Source: Pictodentalium vernedei | Taxonomy: Eukaryota; Mollusca; Scaphopoda; Dentaliida; Dentaliidae | DNA length: 64,000 nt | Assembly: GCA_031216915.1 (NCBI GenBank) | Contig: CM062296.1 | Span: forward strand, 668,006,753-668,070,752 | Direction: 5' to 3' | Part shown: positions 10,439-21,915 of the stretch, piece by piece | Layout: the number at the start of each line of letters is the position of its first letter | How positions within the stretch are numbered: position 1 is the first letter of the stretch | The notes under the pieces: model-generated | Told to the model about the DNA's origin: nothing | Databases searched by the model: none | The model's input: the letters and a program-made list of their open reading frames with translations, nothing else | Made by a program: the position numbers and the translations under genes

Positions 10439-12755
10439 AATGAAAGAGTCAATGACACTGTAGCTCAACTTGTCAAGACATGTACACATATAGTATGTGA
10501 CACAGCAATGACAAACATCTAGGTAATGACCTGATAATAAAGGTACATATAAAGTATTGTAACGGTCTGTACATAAATACTGACCGTAGCCTGTAACAAA
10601 TGTATAGGTAAAGTATTGTAAAGGTGGGTGACAGTCAGATGCTAAACTAGAAAAGAAATCTTTGAGTCCCAGAGTGAGTCTGACTGAACCCCAAAATATT
10701 TGTTCTCATAGCACAGTTCTCATAGCACAGTGATAACAAAGGTACCCCAAAACACACTCATTCCTGGCCCACGATGAAAACAAAGGCACCCAAGAAGTTT
10801 CGTGAAGATCAGTTCATAAATACGAGCTGTATAGAAGTTGTGACAAAAAACTGCTTGGACCTAATTTCGGTACAAAATGGCCACTGGCAGCCATCTCGAA
10901 TTTTGGACAGCACTCAGAAACACTCGTTCTTGTCCCAAGGTGATAACAAAGGTACCCAAGAAGTTTCGTGAAGATCGGTTCATAAATACAGCCTCTAGCC
11001 CGAGCCATATTGACATGTGCACTAAGTGTATAAGTAGCACTAAATACATCAATATTCATCTAATTTGCATAATTTCTGCACGAGAAAAAAACACGTACTG
11101 TATGTGATGTATTCCTTTTTACTAAACATTCATACAAAAATTTATCCAAAGAAATCTTTGAGTCCCAGAGTGGGTCTGATTGAACCCCAAAATATTTGTT
11201 CTCATAGCACAGTGATAAGAAAGGCACCCCAAAACACACTCGTTCCTGTCCCAAGGTGATAACAAAGGTACCCAAGCAGTTTCGTGAAGATCAGTTCATA
11301 AATACGAGCCGTATAGAAGTTGTGACAAAAAACGGATTGGACCTAATTTTGGTACAAAATGGCCACTGGCACCCTTCTAGAATTTTGGACCGCACCCAGA
11401 TACACTCGTTCTCGTCCCAAGGTGATAACAAAGGTACCCAAGAAGTTTCGTGAAGATCGGTTTATTAATACAGCCTCTAGCCCGAGCCGTATTGACATGT
11501 GCACTTCCTGTGTACAAGTAGCACTCAATAAATCAAAGTTCTTCTAATTTGCATAATTTCTGCATGAGAAAAAAACCTGTACTATATGTGATGTATTCCA
11601 TGTTACTAAACATTCATACAAAAATTTATTCAAATCAGAACTTTCATACAGAAGTTCTGTACAAAAGACTGATTGCACTAATTTTGGTACAAAATAGCTG
11701 CTGGTGGCCATCTTGAATTTCGGACCACACCCAAAAACACCCGTTCTCATCCCACGGTGATAACAAAGGTACCCAAGAAGTTTCATAAAGATCGGTTCAT
11801 AAATGCAGCCTCTAGCCTGAGCCGTATAGAAGTTGTGTACAAAAAACTGATTAAACCTAATTTTGGTACAAAATGGCCACTGGCAGCCATCTTGAATTTT
11901 GGACCCCACTCAGAAACACTCGTTCTCGTCCCAAGGTGATAACAGAGGTACCCAAGAAGTTTTGTGAAGATCGGTTGTTAAATACAGCCTCTAGCCCGAG
12001 CCGTATTGACATGTGTACTTACTGTGTGTAAGTAGCACTGAAAAAATCAAAAGTTCATCTAATTTGCATAATTTCTGCACGAGAAAAAACCCTGTATTAT
12101 ATGTGATGTATCCCATGGTACTAAACATTCACACAAAAATTTTTTCAAATCAGCGCTTTCATATGGAAGTTCTGTGCAAAAATCTGATTGCACCTAATTT
12201 TGTACAAAATGGCTGCCATCGGCCATCTTGAATTTAGGACTGCACCCAAAAACACTCGTTCTTGTCCCACAATGATACCAAAGGTACCCAAGAAGTTTCG
12301 TGAAGATCGGTTTATAAATACGGCCTCTAGCCCGAGCCGTATTGGAATTTGCACTTACAGTGCTGAAAGTAACACTAAATACATCAAAGTTAGTCTAATC
12401 TGCATAATTTACGTATGAGAAAAAAAAACGTATTATATGTGATGTATCCCATGGTACTAAACATTCATATAAAAAATTATTCAAATCAGCGCTTTCATAT
12501 GGAAGTTCTGTGCAAAAATCTGATTTCACCTAAGTCTGTACAAAATGGCCGCCAGCGGCCAACTTGAATTTTGGATCAGACCCCAAAACACTTGTTCTCG
12601 TCCCACGGTCATAACAAAGGTACCCAAGAAGTTTCGTAAAGATTGGTTCATAAATACGGCCTCTAGCGCGAGCCGTATTGAATTGTTGATGGACAAACGG
12701 ACGACTGGCCATGGCATAAGCTCAAATTTGGCTTCGCCAAAGTTGAGCTAAAAAT
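10439..12755 (+). mobile_element. Pearl-like element P3, 2.3 kb with internal tandem repeats
   Basis: The head AATGAAAGAGTCAATGACAC is followed by TAGCTCAACTTGTC. The interior is a tandem array in which AAAGGTACCCAAGAAGTTTC recurs about eight times (for example near 10951, 11267, 11435, 11767, 11947, 12282, 12616), alternating spacings of about 170-180 and 315-335 bp. The 3' end has a short GGACAAACGGACGAC stretch and the hairpin GCTCAAATTTGGCTTCGCC...AAGTTGAGCT, then AAAAATAAAAA. The short open frames are frame shadows of the repeat units. Confidence 0.85.
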
Positions 12756-13284
12756 AAAAACCACCCTCTTTCATTTGTTTTCAAATGCCTGAGAATGAAT
12801 TATTTAATTTTGTTAGGCCTAACAATGATTTTCTTTATAATCATGTAACCCACATGGAAAATTTGTACTAAAGGAATAGAAAATGGCTTGGTGTTTGAAA
12901 AGTGAATTCAATCAAGATGGGTATTCCATTTGGTAATATATAATTGGTGGGACCCATTCTGGTACTGCTGGAAATAAAAAAAAAAACCTTGGATTCAGAA
13001 TTAGTAATTTGTGCCAAAGTCAACTCTTGAATATTAATATTATCCTCTGTGTAACATCATGTTTCCTTCAATCAACACATTGTCAAACTGATGAATTATT
13101 CATGTGAAATTCGTAAACAAGTTTACAGTTAAAAAATCAAGTGGCCCAGTTTATTTAACATTTTATCTTGACTCATTACCGACCATGTATTTTAGAACCG
13201 AAGTTCTATATTCAATCAATTCAAGGATTTATTAAGACAATTGTTCGATATCAAATTACAACATGTGACCTATCCCTGAGGGAC
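12756..13284. other. No recognisable feature
   Basis: AT-rich sequence with no repeat or gene I can support. Confidence 0.4.
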
Positions 13285-13490
13285 CCTGAGGAAGTGCAGT
13301 GTTTGTTTACTGCGGTGTAGACAAGCTCTGTTTTCTGGTAAAATAGGACCTGGTCATCAAAGCCTGAGGTTGTAGTCCTCTAATATGTGCAACAGGGGTA
13401 TAAACGACTGGCTGCACTTGACTTAATATCCATGTTGCGGTCGTGATTGGCCATTGAGCATAAATATTTGACCTTAAACACCAAGGTTAT
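13285..13490 (+). mobile_element. SINE-G copy 3 (plus orientation)
   Basis: Reads TGGTAAAATAGGACC, CATGTTGCGGTCGTGATTGG and TTTGACCTTAAACACCAA in the sense order. One of only two plus-strand copies. Confidence 0.75.
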
Positions 13491-13518
13491 TAATTACAAG
13501 GTACAACATGGTGCTTCA

Positions 13519-13775
13519 TTAACCCTTTACCTAACATGAAAAGCACACGACACTTGCAAACAAAATTCTTGAATAAATTATTTTTTTCATTTTGTGTCTC
13601 AAAAACATAGGCTGTTATAACCCTTCTTTGGAATGAGCTCAGTGAGATCGTTCCAAAGAGGTGTCATAACCTATGTTTTTGAGATAAAAAATGAAAAAAA
13701 AACAATGAAAATTAACTGGAGATTTTTGTGAATAGTGCTGGCCAGTTTTAGAGGTTACATTGGGTAAAGGGTTAA
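13519..13775. mobile_element. TTAA MITE type I with a related empty site in the window
   Basis: Flanked by TTAA (13519-13522 and 13772-13775). The ends are CCCTTTACCTAACATG and CATTGGGTAAAGGG. A central palindrome spans CTCAAAAACATAGG to its inverse around GGAATGAGCTC. The host sequence GTGCTTCA TTAA TTAAA reads uninterrupted at 31184-31201, showing exact TTAA insertion. The TTAA target and CCC terminus indicate piggyBac-type mobilisation (inference from family knowledge). Confidence 0.9.
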
Positions 13776-14095
13776 TTAAAATTTGGCTGATGATGATTTT
13801 TATTACCTGGTAAACCCTGGAGTAGATGTCACTGCCCCTGCATGGATTACTACTAGTCCATGATGGCTGTACTGAACTTAATCAATTCCTGACTGATAGA
13901 ATAATCAACATTATGGTCAAAATCAACCAGAGCTATTTCCAAAAATTACCATTCAAATTTTATTATTATTTTGTCTCAAAAAAATACTTTTGATCTCTCA
14001 ATGAAATGAGCAATTTGGGCTCATTCCAATGAGGAGGTCATAAACATGTTTTATTTCTGACCATTCAGTGCAACTGTACACTAATGTTATTGTTC

Positions 14096-14440
14096 ATACG
14101 GTGGAGTCCACTTACTTATATATCTGTCAATTGAATATCCCTGTTAATTGTATATAACTTACAACAGCAAACCATTTACCATACCTTTAGTACACATTTG
14201 TTAATTTCAAATAGGTTACAAAGAAAACTCCTGTTAATTGAATAAAAAATCTTGTAATCTGTTGAATCATTTTCACATCCACAGAATTCCCCACATTTAT
14301 AGACGTTTTGCCTCAATACATCCAGTATAGATAGTTAATTTATAATATCTTGTTTGACAGAGCTAAAATGCTCAGTTTATAACTAAAAGATAGGAAAAAA
14401 ACTCAATTCCTATTAATTGTATACTCCTGTTAATTGAATA
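14096..14440. mobile_element. Pogo-like MITE, degenerate
   Basis: Begins ACGGTGGAGTCCACTTA and repeats CTGTTAATTGAATA. Includes ATCTTGTTTGACAGAGCT, also found in the 19970-20436 copy and in TTAA MITE type III. The right end is lost against the next repeat. Confidence 0.55.
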
Positions 14441-14532
14441 TTTATTTATAGGTGTTCAAGGTCACATATTTCTGCATAATGGCCACAGTAAACAAGCACT
14501 GCTTCACTTTCTAGGCTTCCCATGGGGAAACT
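14441..14532 (-). mobile_element. SINE-G copy 4 (internal deletion)
   Basis: Keeps the tail-side AGGTGTTCAAGGTCACAT and the head-side AGTAAACAAGCACTGCTTCA but lacks about 130 bp between them. Confidence 0.7.
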
Positions 14533-15137
14533 ATAGCATGTAAAGCTATATATTTAGTTATGATAACGTGATAACATGCTTTGTTGCTGGCAGTTTTATA
14601 TGGTGAATAGCCAAGGCTTTTCAAGGCCTCCTCCCCATTTTTCAGAATTTCGAGGCCCTGAATGGCCTTTAGACAAATTCCTAGCCGTTCCTCGAATCAA
14701 AGACCCCACCGGGACCCACTGTAAGTCCAAAGGTGAAGTAGTGACTTCTGTTCAAGTCTTGCCTGCCCGGTTTCAAGGCTTTCCTAATAATTGGTTGTTG
14801 TGTAGTTATGCAAGTCTTGTAGTGCCAAAAAGCAGGGATATAAGTAGGCAAGAGTGAAAAAATACAAAAAACTTCCTTCAAAAGATAGGGGATATTAAAA
14901 TTTCAGGCTCTGTATTGGTATCAGTATTTTGTTGACTTTTACCTTGGTATCAACACGGTATTTGATATTAGCACAATACCAATACTGAGTGGTATTTTCA
15001 GTATACTGCCCAGCTGTTTTATAATAGTCAGAATGTTCATATTCAACTAGCAACACATGTTAGTACAAGGCAAATTAAATGAATAACCAGGTCCATTGCT
15101 GAGCACAATTCATACTCCTGATACAGTGCTGGACCCA
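14533..15137. other. No recognisable feature
   Basis: The open frame 14576-14857 has no recognisable domain. A patch of GGTATC/GGTATT-rich sequence lies at 14910-15000. Nothing else to report. Confidence 0.4.
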
Positions 15138-15362
15138 ATATTTATTATTTATTTATTGGTGTTTAAGGTCACATATTTTTGCACAATGGCTAATCATGAC
15201 CACAACATGAGTATCAACTCAAGACCAGGGGTGAGCGTTAATAAGCCATGTTGTCCATTTCAGAGAGGGTTTGCACCTCCCAAGCATTGGTGACTGGGTC
15301 CTATTTTACCAGTAAAACAGAGCCTGTTTACCACAGCTTCACTTCCCAGGGTTCCCGCAGGG
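15138..15362 (-). mobile_element. SINE-G copy 5 (near full length)
   Basis: Complete order of family motifs from TTATTTATTGGTGTTTAAGG to CACTTCCCAGGGTTCCC. Confidence 0.8.
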
Positions 15363-15591
15363 AGTGCTGGATCCAAGAAAGAGTTCTGGACCCTCAATGA
15401 GAGCTAAAAGGAATTGGCAAAAACTTACAGTAATACACATTTGAACAAATGAATGTGGATTGTCATGCAGTAAAGAACATGCCCGCTATATTTGGTTAAT
15501 TTGATCACTTGTTTTACAAGACAAATTGCATGAATTTCAGAAAAAAATCCTACCTTTTGCATGTTATCTCCTCTTAAGGAGCCAGAAATAT

Positions 15592-15703
15592 TATTTATTT
15601 ATTTATTGGTGTTCAAGGAAACATATTTCTGCACAATGGCTAATTCTGACTGCAACATAGAGATGAAGTCAAGTTTAGTCAATTGTTTATACCAATGTTG
15701 CAG
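15592..15703 (-). mobile_element. SINE-G copy 6 (head truncated)
   Basis: Retains TTATTTATTGGTGTTCAAGG, GCACAATGGCTAATTCTGAC and AAGTCAAGTTTAGTCAATTG, then stops. 5' truncation of the sense strand is usual for SINE/LINE insertion. Confidence 0.75.
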
Positions 15704-16458
15704 GAGCCAGAAATAGAGTATGGAACATATACTTTTTGTTCTAACATTTGGTGCAGTTATAATCAAGTCACATCAAACTGCAAGTTTGGTAGGAATTTCA
15801 CAAGTTATATCTCTCTATACATCTATATATCCCAATGGGGAGCCCAAAATCAAACATGGCATCAATATTTGATGTAGTAACATTGGCTGCAGTCTAAATA
15901 ACCAAGTCACATGAAAGCAAAAAGAAATATTTACTCCAAAATTACAACTTTTGAACTTTGGAGCCCAAAGGCAACTTTTGGGCTTCCAAAAAAGTCCCTA
16001 TATGAATGCAGAAACATGGTTTGAACAAACTGAATATTATGAGTAAAAGATGCTGCCAGACAAAAATCAATACTTTCTGTAAAATGGTTTTGAAGAAGCT
16101 TTAAGTTTTTTGAGTTATCCCTCTTTTGAAGACACTAAAGGGGCAGGAGAACAAATTCAATTGTTAAGCTATGAGAACATTTGTCCCAACTTTAATTAAA
16201 TTCTGTCCAGTAATAAATTATTTAGTCTGTGATGTGACATACACGACAGGGGTGATTCCTATATACCCCCCTACATGGGGTGGGGGATGGGTGTGGTGGT
16301 ATAATAAATGTATTATTTGTCAAAACACTGGAAATAACACAGGCAATCCCCACTGATTATTTGTTTAATAAAATAGCTGAGAAAACATATCTCCCCCCTC
16401 CCCGGATACGGTAAATGGTTCGGTTTGAAAGTTATATGCAATCAACAGGATCAATCTA
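15704..16458. other. Degenerate pearl-body-like sequence
   Basis: Phrases such as CCCAATGGGGAGCCCAAAAT and GGTTTGAACAAACTGAAT recall the bodies at 4663 and 17830, but no head, microsatellite or hairpin end is present. The rest is unassigned. Confidence 0.4.
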
Positions 16459-16689
16459 TTAACCCTTTATCCAATGCACATGATATAAAAATTAACGGTT
16501 AAAAAATTATGTTTTCACACTTTTCAAAAACATTTGAACAAAACCATATCATTTAACCCCTCACTGGAATGATCTTGATGAGCTCATTCTAATGAGGGGG
16601 TCATATGATATAATTTTGTTGAAATGTTTGGAAAAATAATTTTGTTCTTTTCTGCTGATTTTGTATATATTTTTTTTATTGATGTTTAA

Positions 16690-16900
16690 CTGGTAGAGTG
16701 CTAGAAGCCACTACCAGAGCTTTCACAAAATAAGGCCACCAGTGAAAAAGCCAACATTTTTCTTGCCCATGTTCCATATTCAGTCAAACGTAAATAATAT
16801 TTTGTTGAAACAAATTTGTTCTATTTCAAATTATTGGAGAGTACCTGTGGGCACTCTCCAGTAATTTGTAACAAAACAGATTTTGATGAACAAATTCAGA
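16690..16900. mobile_element. Fold-back MITE D, copy 2
   Basis: Contains the hairpin CAAATTATTGGAGAGTACCT with GGGCACTCTCCAGTAATTTG, plus CCATGTTCCATATTCAGTC as in the copy at 10067. It is part of the block inserted in the surrounding type II MITE. Confidence 0.65.
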
Positions 16901-16929
16901 CCACCAAAAATAATCTAGCCCTCGACCAG

Positions 16930-17147
16930 CTGAGAACACATATTGCTGCACATTGGGTAAGCATGACGGCAACATGGATATAAAGTCAGGTCCAACAGTC
17001 GTTTATACCTATGTTGCCCATTTTAGAGGACTTCCACCCAGGCATTGAGGCATTGTTACTGGGTTCTATTTAACCAGTAAAACAGAGCTTGTTTACCACA
17101 GTAAACAAGCACTGCTTCACTTTCCATGGTTCCCATGGGGGAATTTG
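16930..17147 (-). mobile_element. SINE-G copy 7
   Basis: CACATATTGCTGCACATTGG to TTCCATGGTTCCCATGGGG in family order. The tail side has lost the usual TTATTTATTGGTG. Confidence 0.75.
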
Positions 17148-17829
17148 TATATTATGTGGGTGGATGTGGCAGATTTCTTAGGTAAAGGGTTCACTAATAT
17201 TACAATTAAGTGGGATCCACTGTATATTATTTGATCGATTGGAGGCATGGTGTGTCAAATTATTTATAAGGAACATCCATTTAACCAATGAATTGATTAT
17301 TCACAGTAGTGCTGAAACGATTGTTCGACTAGTTGACCTCGACTCGATTACTAAAAAAGTAGACTCGGAAATTCGCCAGTCGACTAGTCGGCAATTTCAT
17401 TACGGAGATCATTGTTAGGTATAAGTGTCAGACATACTATGCTCTGAATGGCCACAACTGACAGTAAAGTCGGCAGAACCCTATTTTTCAGGAAACTGAG
17501 GCAAAATATGTTGTTCATTTTAACCCAACTCACGAAAATTTACAATTCCGGCACTTGATTCTGTATTTGTTTAAAGGTTTACTTCCACTTTCGCGCTCAT
17601 GTTCAATCCAATTTGTTACATTATATGCCCGTATTGGCCAGGCCTTAAAATAACCGGGTTCGCATCGCATTTTGCGATACAAATCGCCTATTTAGTGATG
17701 CAATTCATAATTTGGAATCACATTTTGCGAATAACGTTAAATATTGTCAAAATTCATTCAATTACCAATGTATCACCAAAGATTTATTCGGCTTCCATTA
17801 TAGCTATGAGAACTTACTATCAAGTAAAA

Positions 17830-19087
17830 AACAAGAGGCCCCAGGGGGCCTGAGGGCACCCACCTGACATGGTAGTCTAAATATCAAACCAGGGACTTGA
17901 CTAGAATAAGCTGCATACGCCCCTCCTAAGAAAAGCATATACCAACTAGATGAAGCAGTTGTGCCCACACAATACACAGGATTTTCCTTCTATTTTCAGT
18001 TCCTGCACTTTTACGTCCCACAATTGAGATAAACGCATAAAAAAAAAGTCCCACCCGGCCCCTAAATTTTCAGTGTAAAAAAAACCCTTTTTTATGTCTT
18101 AAAATTGACCGAAACGCATAAAAAAAAACCAAACAAAAAAAATTCTGGATTTTGGTCCAAAATTTTAAATATATCAAAAGATTCTTATTGGTATAGATCT
18201 GAAGAAGAAGATTTTTAAAGAATATTCCTCATACTGCACTAATTTAAACATTTGGGCTCCCATAGAGAGCCCAAATATGGACCCAGGGAATTGATTTCAA
18301 TAAACATGTGAAACAATCTTCCAAAGATGTAAAATATGAAATTTGAAAGCTTTTGGAGCATTGGTTTGGGAGAAAAGGAGTCTTAAATGTTTTTCCCGTT
18401 ACCCACAGTGTTAAAAAATGCTGACTCAGCTCTTTTTTAAAAGTCCCAGAAAAGTACCCCATGATAAAACCGATAGCAATTTTCTTTGACCATTCCATTC
18501 TGTTGGTCCTAAGGAAGCTTCACACCAAATAAGAATTCTCAGGGCCATGTAGTTTTGGAGATATGGGCGTTTAATTTTTTTCTATTTTTAGCTTCTGGGT
18601 TCCCATGGGGTGACGGGAAAAAATATTTGGGCATAAATTAAGTACTCATGACCCAATAAGCCCTCATATCAAATTTGGTCCAAATCTGCCGCTCGGTTTG
18701 GAAAATAGAAATTTTGGGAGTGGAAAAATTCTTGCCCCTCCCATAGCGACGGCAAATATAGCCCCACAAACTTCTCTTGAACAAATCTGAGTCTACACCT
18801 CAAAAGGAAGCTGCACACTAAATATCAAGTCTCTGCTACTGCTGGTTCGTGAGAAGAAGATTTTTTAAGATTTAAGCACACTTTTTGGGCGTGGCCCTAC
18901 CAAGAGGCGAGGCAACTTGATTTGAACAAAATCAAATTGCGATATCATAACAAACTATTATCTCAAATATCAAATAAATTGGTTCAGCGGTTTGGGAATG
19001 AGAAGATGCAAACACCATGTTCACGGATGACGGACGGTGAGTGATCATGATAGAGCTCTCCTGACTGAAAGTCAGGTGAGCTAAAAA
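17830..19087 (+). mobile_element. Pearl-like element P4 (CAAGAGGCCCC head)
   Basis: The head ACAAGAGGCCCCAGGGGGCC is followed by CCCACCTGACATGG. The body shares TTTGGGCTCCCATAGAGAGC and AGAAGAAGATTTTTAAAG with P2. It ends in ACGGATGACGGACGG, then the hairpin AGCTCTCCTGAC / GTCAGGTGAGCT and AAAAA. The 5' CACCTGAC is the inverse of GTCAGGTG in the 3' stem. Runs of A8 near 18040 and 18120. Confidence 0.8.
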
Positions 19088-19317
19088 CAATTATCTATGA
19101 CCTATCTTCATGAATATGAATTACCTAAACAAGCCTATTTAACATAACTCTTTCCTAATATGGCGATGTGAGTGAAAATAATAGAGGAATTCAGCCAATT
19201 AAATAGTGTATTTTATTCTGGCGCCAAATGATTTATATCCACATCATCTGATTGGAAGTCTTCAGTCACGTGCTACATCCTCTGTCATTCGGTGAAATTT
19301 ATACTAGACTGCATTTT

Positions 19318-19368
19318 GGCACCGTATTTCACAGATATGTATTTATGACATATCTACATACGGTGCCT
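19318..19368. repeat. Palindrome in hAT-like element
   Basis: GGCACCGTAT and ATACGGTGCC flank AGATATGT/ACATATCT; a hairpin of about 20 bp with a 7-nt loop. Confidence 0.8.
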
Positions 19369-19969
19369 AAGTTTTAATCACATACGTGAAGTATTTCAAA
19401 AGTTATTTTTAATTGAAACCGCCAAAGTGACAGGAAACTCAAAATGCACAATGTGGATTCCATTTCTGAAGAGAGACAGAGGTGAACCACGTGGTCTGTG
19501 ACGCTTCACATGAAATGACATACAGCCTAAAAATAACTCTTGAACTGCCCCATGTGAATGAAACATTTCAAAATAGTAGGGGTAATTTTCTAAGAAATGA
19601 ATATCAATATATCCCGTTCTGTATTTGTTTTAAAAGTTTTTGATCTCATAAATATTCTCTACAACTAAGAAATATACCTGGTATTTATCGTACATTCAAG
19701 CATGGGTGCAGATCGGAGGTGGGTGGGGGATGACATGTCAACAAAACTTCAAATCAGATCATTTGCCAATTTGCAAATTACAGTACATGTGGAAATAAGT
19801 TGTAGAGTTTCACTTAAAAACTATGCATTTTTTTTAACACTTGGTAAGTAATCTTGTATTTTTGTAGCCAAATGGGCCAACTAGTCAAATTTAAGTCGAT
19901 TACTACCGGCGACTAGTCGGCTTTCGAAAATAGCTAATCGTTTCAGCACTAACTAACAGAGAAGTTGAC

Positions 19970-20436
19970 ACCATGTTCCCTGTAAATTAACAATAGAGTG
20001 TTAATTGAAAAGCCACTTTGCCAATTGAAATTATTCAATTAACAGGAGGATTCAATTGACAGGGATTGTGTCACTTTCCTGTATTCTAGAGAAAAACTTA
20101 GCATTTATTCTATTATATCCTGTTTGACAGAGCTCCATGAACTCTGTCAAACAAGATATAAAAGATTAAATGCTTGTATTGGGTGTACTGAGGCCAAATA
20201 GGTCTATAAACAAAGGAAAACTGGGGCAAGTAAGGGTAATTTCTTAACAGGTTACAAGATTTTTTAATCAATTAACAGGAGTTTACACTATAACCTATAT
20301 TCAAGTAACAGGCCAAGTTTGTACTGGTCTGCAGGAGGTATGGTAATTGGTTTTGTGTTGGGAAATTATATTCAATTAACAGTGTTATTCAGTTAAGAGA
20401 TATCCAATTAAGTGGGCTCTACTGTACTGTCACTTT
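19970..20436. mobile_element. Pogo-like MITE, most complete copy
   Basis: About 465 bp with CTGTAAATTAACAATAGAGT at the left and CCAATTAAGTGGGCTCTACT at the right. ATTCAATTAACAG recurs on both sides. The centre is the palindrome TTTGACAGAGCTC...AACTCTGTCAAACAAGA (20129-20158). The terminal GTAGAGCCCACTTAAT is pogo/Tigger-like; class inferred. Confidence 0.6.
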
Positions 20437-20451
20437 CAGGATTTCTAACGA

Positions 20452-20697
20452 TAGCCCTTTACTCAATGCACACTACTCAGAATTTGTTATTTTAATTATT
20501 TTTTCTTCAAATTTTTCAAAAAATTTCAACAAACTCGTATCAAGTACCCCCATCATTGGAATGACTTCATTGACATTGTTTCAACCAAAAGGTTATCAGC
20601 TATGATTTTGAGTAAAAAATTGAAAAAAAATACTAAAATCTGAATGCCAATTTTTGTGAATAGTGCAGATGACTTTGATCGTTGGGTGAGGAGTTAA
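20452..20697. mobile_element. TTAA MITE, type II/type I hybrid
   Basis: The left arm has the type II sequence AAAAAATTTCAACAAACTCG. The right arm has the type I sequence (GGTTATCAGCTATGATTTTG ... GCCAATTTTTGTGAATAG) and ends GTTGGGTGAGGAGTTAA. The two halves therefore come from different subfamilies that share ends and core. Confidence 0.65.
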
Positions 20698-20724
20698 TTA
20701 GAAAAAAATGCAGCATACATTTAT

Positions 20725-21390
20725 TTATCCCATAAATGGCTGTTATATTCGAACAATAAAAGCCTTGAATAAATTTTTGCTTTATTCACCTCATAGGGTG
20801 ATAAATTTTCCCCGTAGGAATAACACTAAAAGAATTTATTCCTACAGTAGAGACGGACTTGTTGACCTCAACTGCATTTGTGCTGTCATGACCTGTTTTA
20901 TGCTTGTGGGAGACATAATGAACCGATGCTTATCAAATGCTGACCATTGCTTAAAGGTTTAGTTTTAGAATATATGACACATTTCAACTCTGCCTGACAA
21001 TAAAACGAAAAGCAATTAACAAAGAAGAAACAAATTAAATCAATCAAAACCCTGTGTAGAAAAGCATACAAGATTGATTGTGAAAGGTGGGGGATGATTG
21101 AAGTTTCATTTTCCAAATTAGGAAAGTGTAAATAAATAAATGCATGTGTCGTCTGCTTTGTTAAAAAAACTATTTCGAATCGACGATGAGAAAACAACAA
21201 TAAACAACGAAAATAAGAAATATGGGGAATATTTTTGGACAGAAATGTATCACTTCGCCTTGTTTATTTTTGGCAATTTTGCTTTGTTGTTTGAATTGAA
21301 CCAATGCTGGTCTCACTTCTCACCGTATTTTGTAGCACGTAACAGAACGATTTCACGGTGACTGCCCTGTAAAAGATTTATGGGATAAAC
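20725..21390. mobile_element. Possible 0.66-kb element with TTTATCCCATAAAT ends
   Basis: ATTTATCCCATAAAT (20728-20742) and ATTTATGGGATAAA (21376-21389) are inverted copies about 650 bp apart. Open frames inside (20708-20962, 20898-21200 minus, 21140-21361) show no known domain. The target duplication is not clear. Confidence 0.4.
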
Positions 21391-21398
21391 AAAATAAA

Positions 21399-21535
21399 TG
21401 TGTCGTGTTTTCAAGTAAAAACTTTATTCTCCTCGTAGAATTAAGAATTAAACTGACTTTCCAGAGGCTCGTAGGTTTCATTCTTAATCCTACTCGTAGA
21501 ATAAATTTTTTATTTGAAAACACTATACGTTTATT
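21399..21535. repeat. Long palindrome
   Basis: Arms GTGTTTTCAAGTAAAAA and TTTTTTATTTGAAAACAC enclose CTCGTAGAATTAAGAAT and its inverse; a fold-back of about 130 bp. Confidence 0.75.
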
Positions 21536-21559
21536 ATAAATTTACATATTGGACCACTT

Positions 21560-21667
21560 TAACAATATGGTTTTGTTGAAATTTTGGGGAAAATGATTTT
21601 TTTTTTCAACCTCTTAGTTTTCAAATTACATGGGTGGATATGACCGGTTTGTTCGGTAAAGAGTTAA
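21560..21667. mobile_element. TTAA MITE type II, right end only
   Basis: AATATGGTTTTGTTGAAATT, then ATTACATGGGTGGATATGAC and GGTAAAGAGTTAA match the right half of complete type II copies. Confidence 0.65.
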
Positions 21668-21679
21668 ACAAGGTATTAT

Positions 21680-21915
21680 CCCTTGACCTTACACAAACAG
21701 AAGACGACACTTGCCAAAAACATCTTGAACTGAAAATTTCCAATTTTTTCCTAAAAAACATAGCTTATGATCCAAGACTGGAACAAGCTCAATAAGCCTG
21801 TTCCAATGAGACGGTAAAAACAATGGTTTTTGAGAATTGTTTTAAAAAATATTAAAATTTGAATAGCAAGTTTTGTGAATGGCACTGTTGGTTTTGGCCA
21901 TTGGGTAAGGACCTG
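21680..21915. mobile_element. TTAA MITE type I, degenerate
   Basis: GAAGACGACACTTGCCAAAA, CATAGCTTATGATCC, GGAACAAGCTC and GGTTTTGGCCATTGGGTAAG follow the type I order with many substitutions. Confidence 0.7.

Larger units (their letters stand above)
16459..17193. mobile_element. TTAA MITE type II, split by inserted repeats
   Basis: The left end TTAACCCTTTATCCAATGCA starts at 16459. A central palindrome around GGAATGATC...GCTCATTC carries the arm TTTGAACAAAACCATATCAT. The right end (TATTATGTGGGTGGATG ... GGTAAAGGGTT) appears only at 17147-17190, after MITE D and SINE-G sequence. The break falls within TGATTTTGTATAT. The right TTAA has decayed to TTCA. Confidence 0.75.
17308..19951. mobile_element. 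hAT-like element with inverted ends, split by P4
   Basis: The left end AGTGCTGAAACGATTGTTCG matches the inverse of the right end GCTAATCGTTTCAGCACT (19933-19950). Subterminal CGACTAGTCGGC occurs at both ends. Just outside, ATTCACAG and ACTAACAG agree at 6 of 8 positions, as expected for a decayed 8-bp duplication. No transposase frame is recognisable. P4 occupies 17830-19087, so the element without it is about 1.4 kb. AGTGCTGAAACGATT ends are a known hAT form. Confidence 0.75.

Noticed and set aside
10774-12751. Many 60-120-codon frames with PKKFREDRFINTASSPSRI-like peptides (also 48335-50655)
   Set aside because: They are frame shadows of the tandem unit in P3 and P9, broken at different places and present on both strands.
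13815-13880. Exon-like segment on the minus strand (acceptor AAGTTCAG, donor GTAATAAAAA) with an open frame
   Set aside because: The same sequence occurs in the repeat at 31070-31150, so the signals belong to a repeat.
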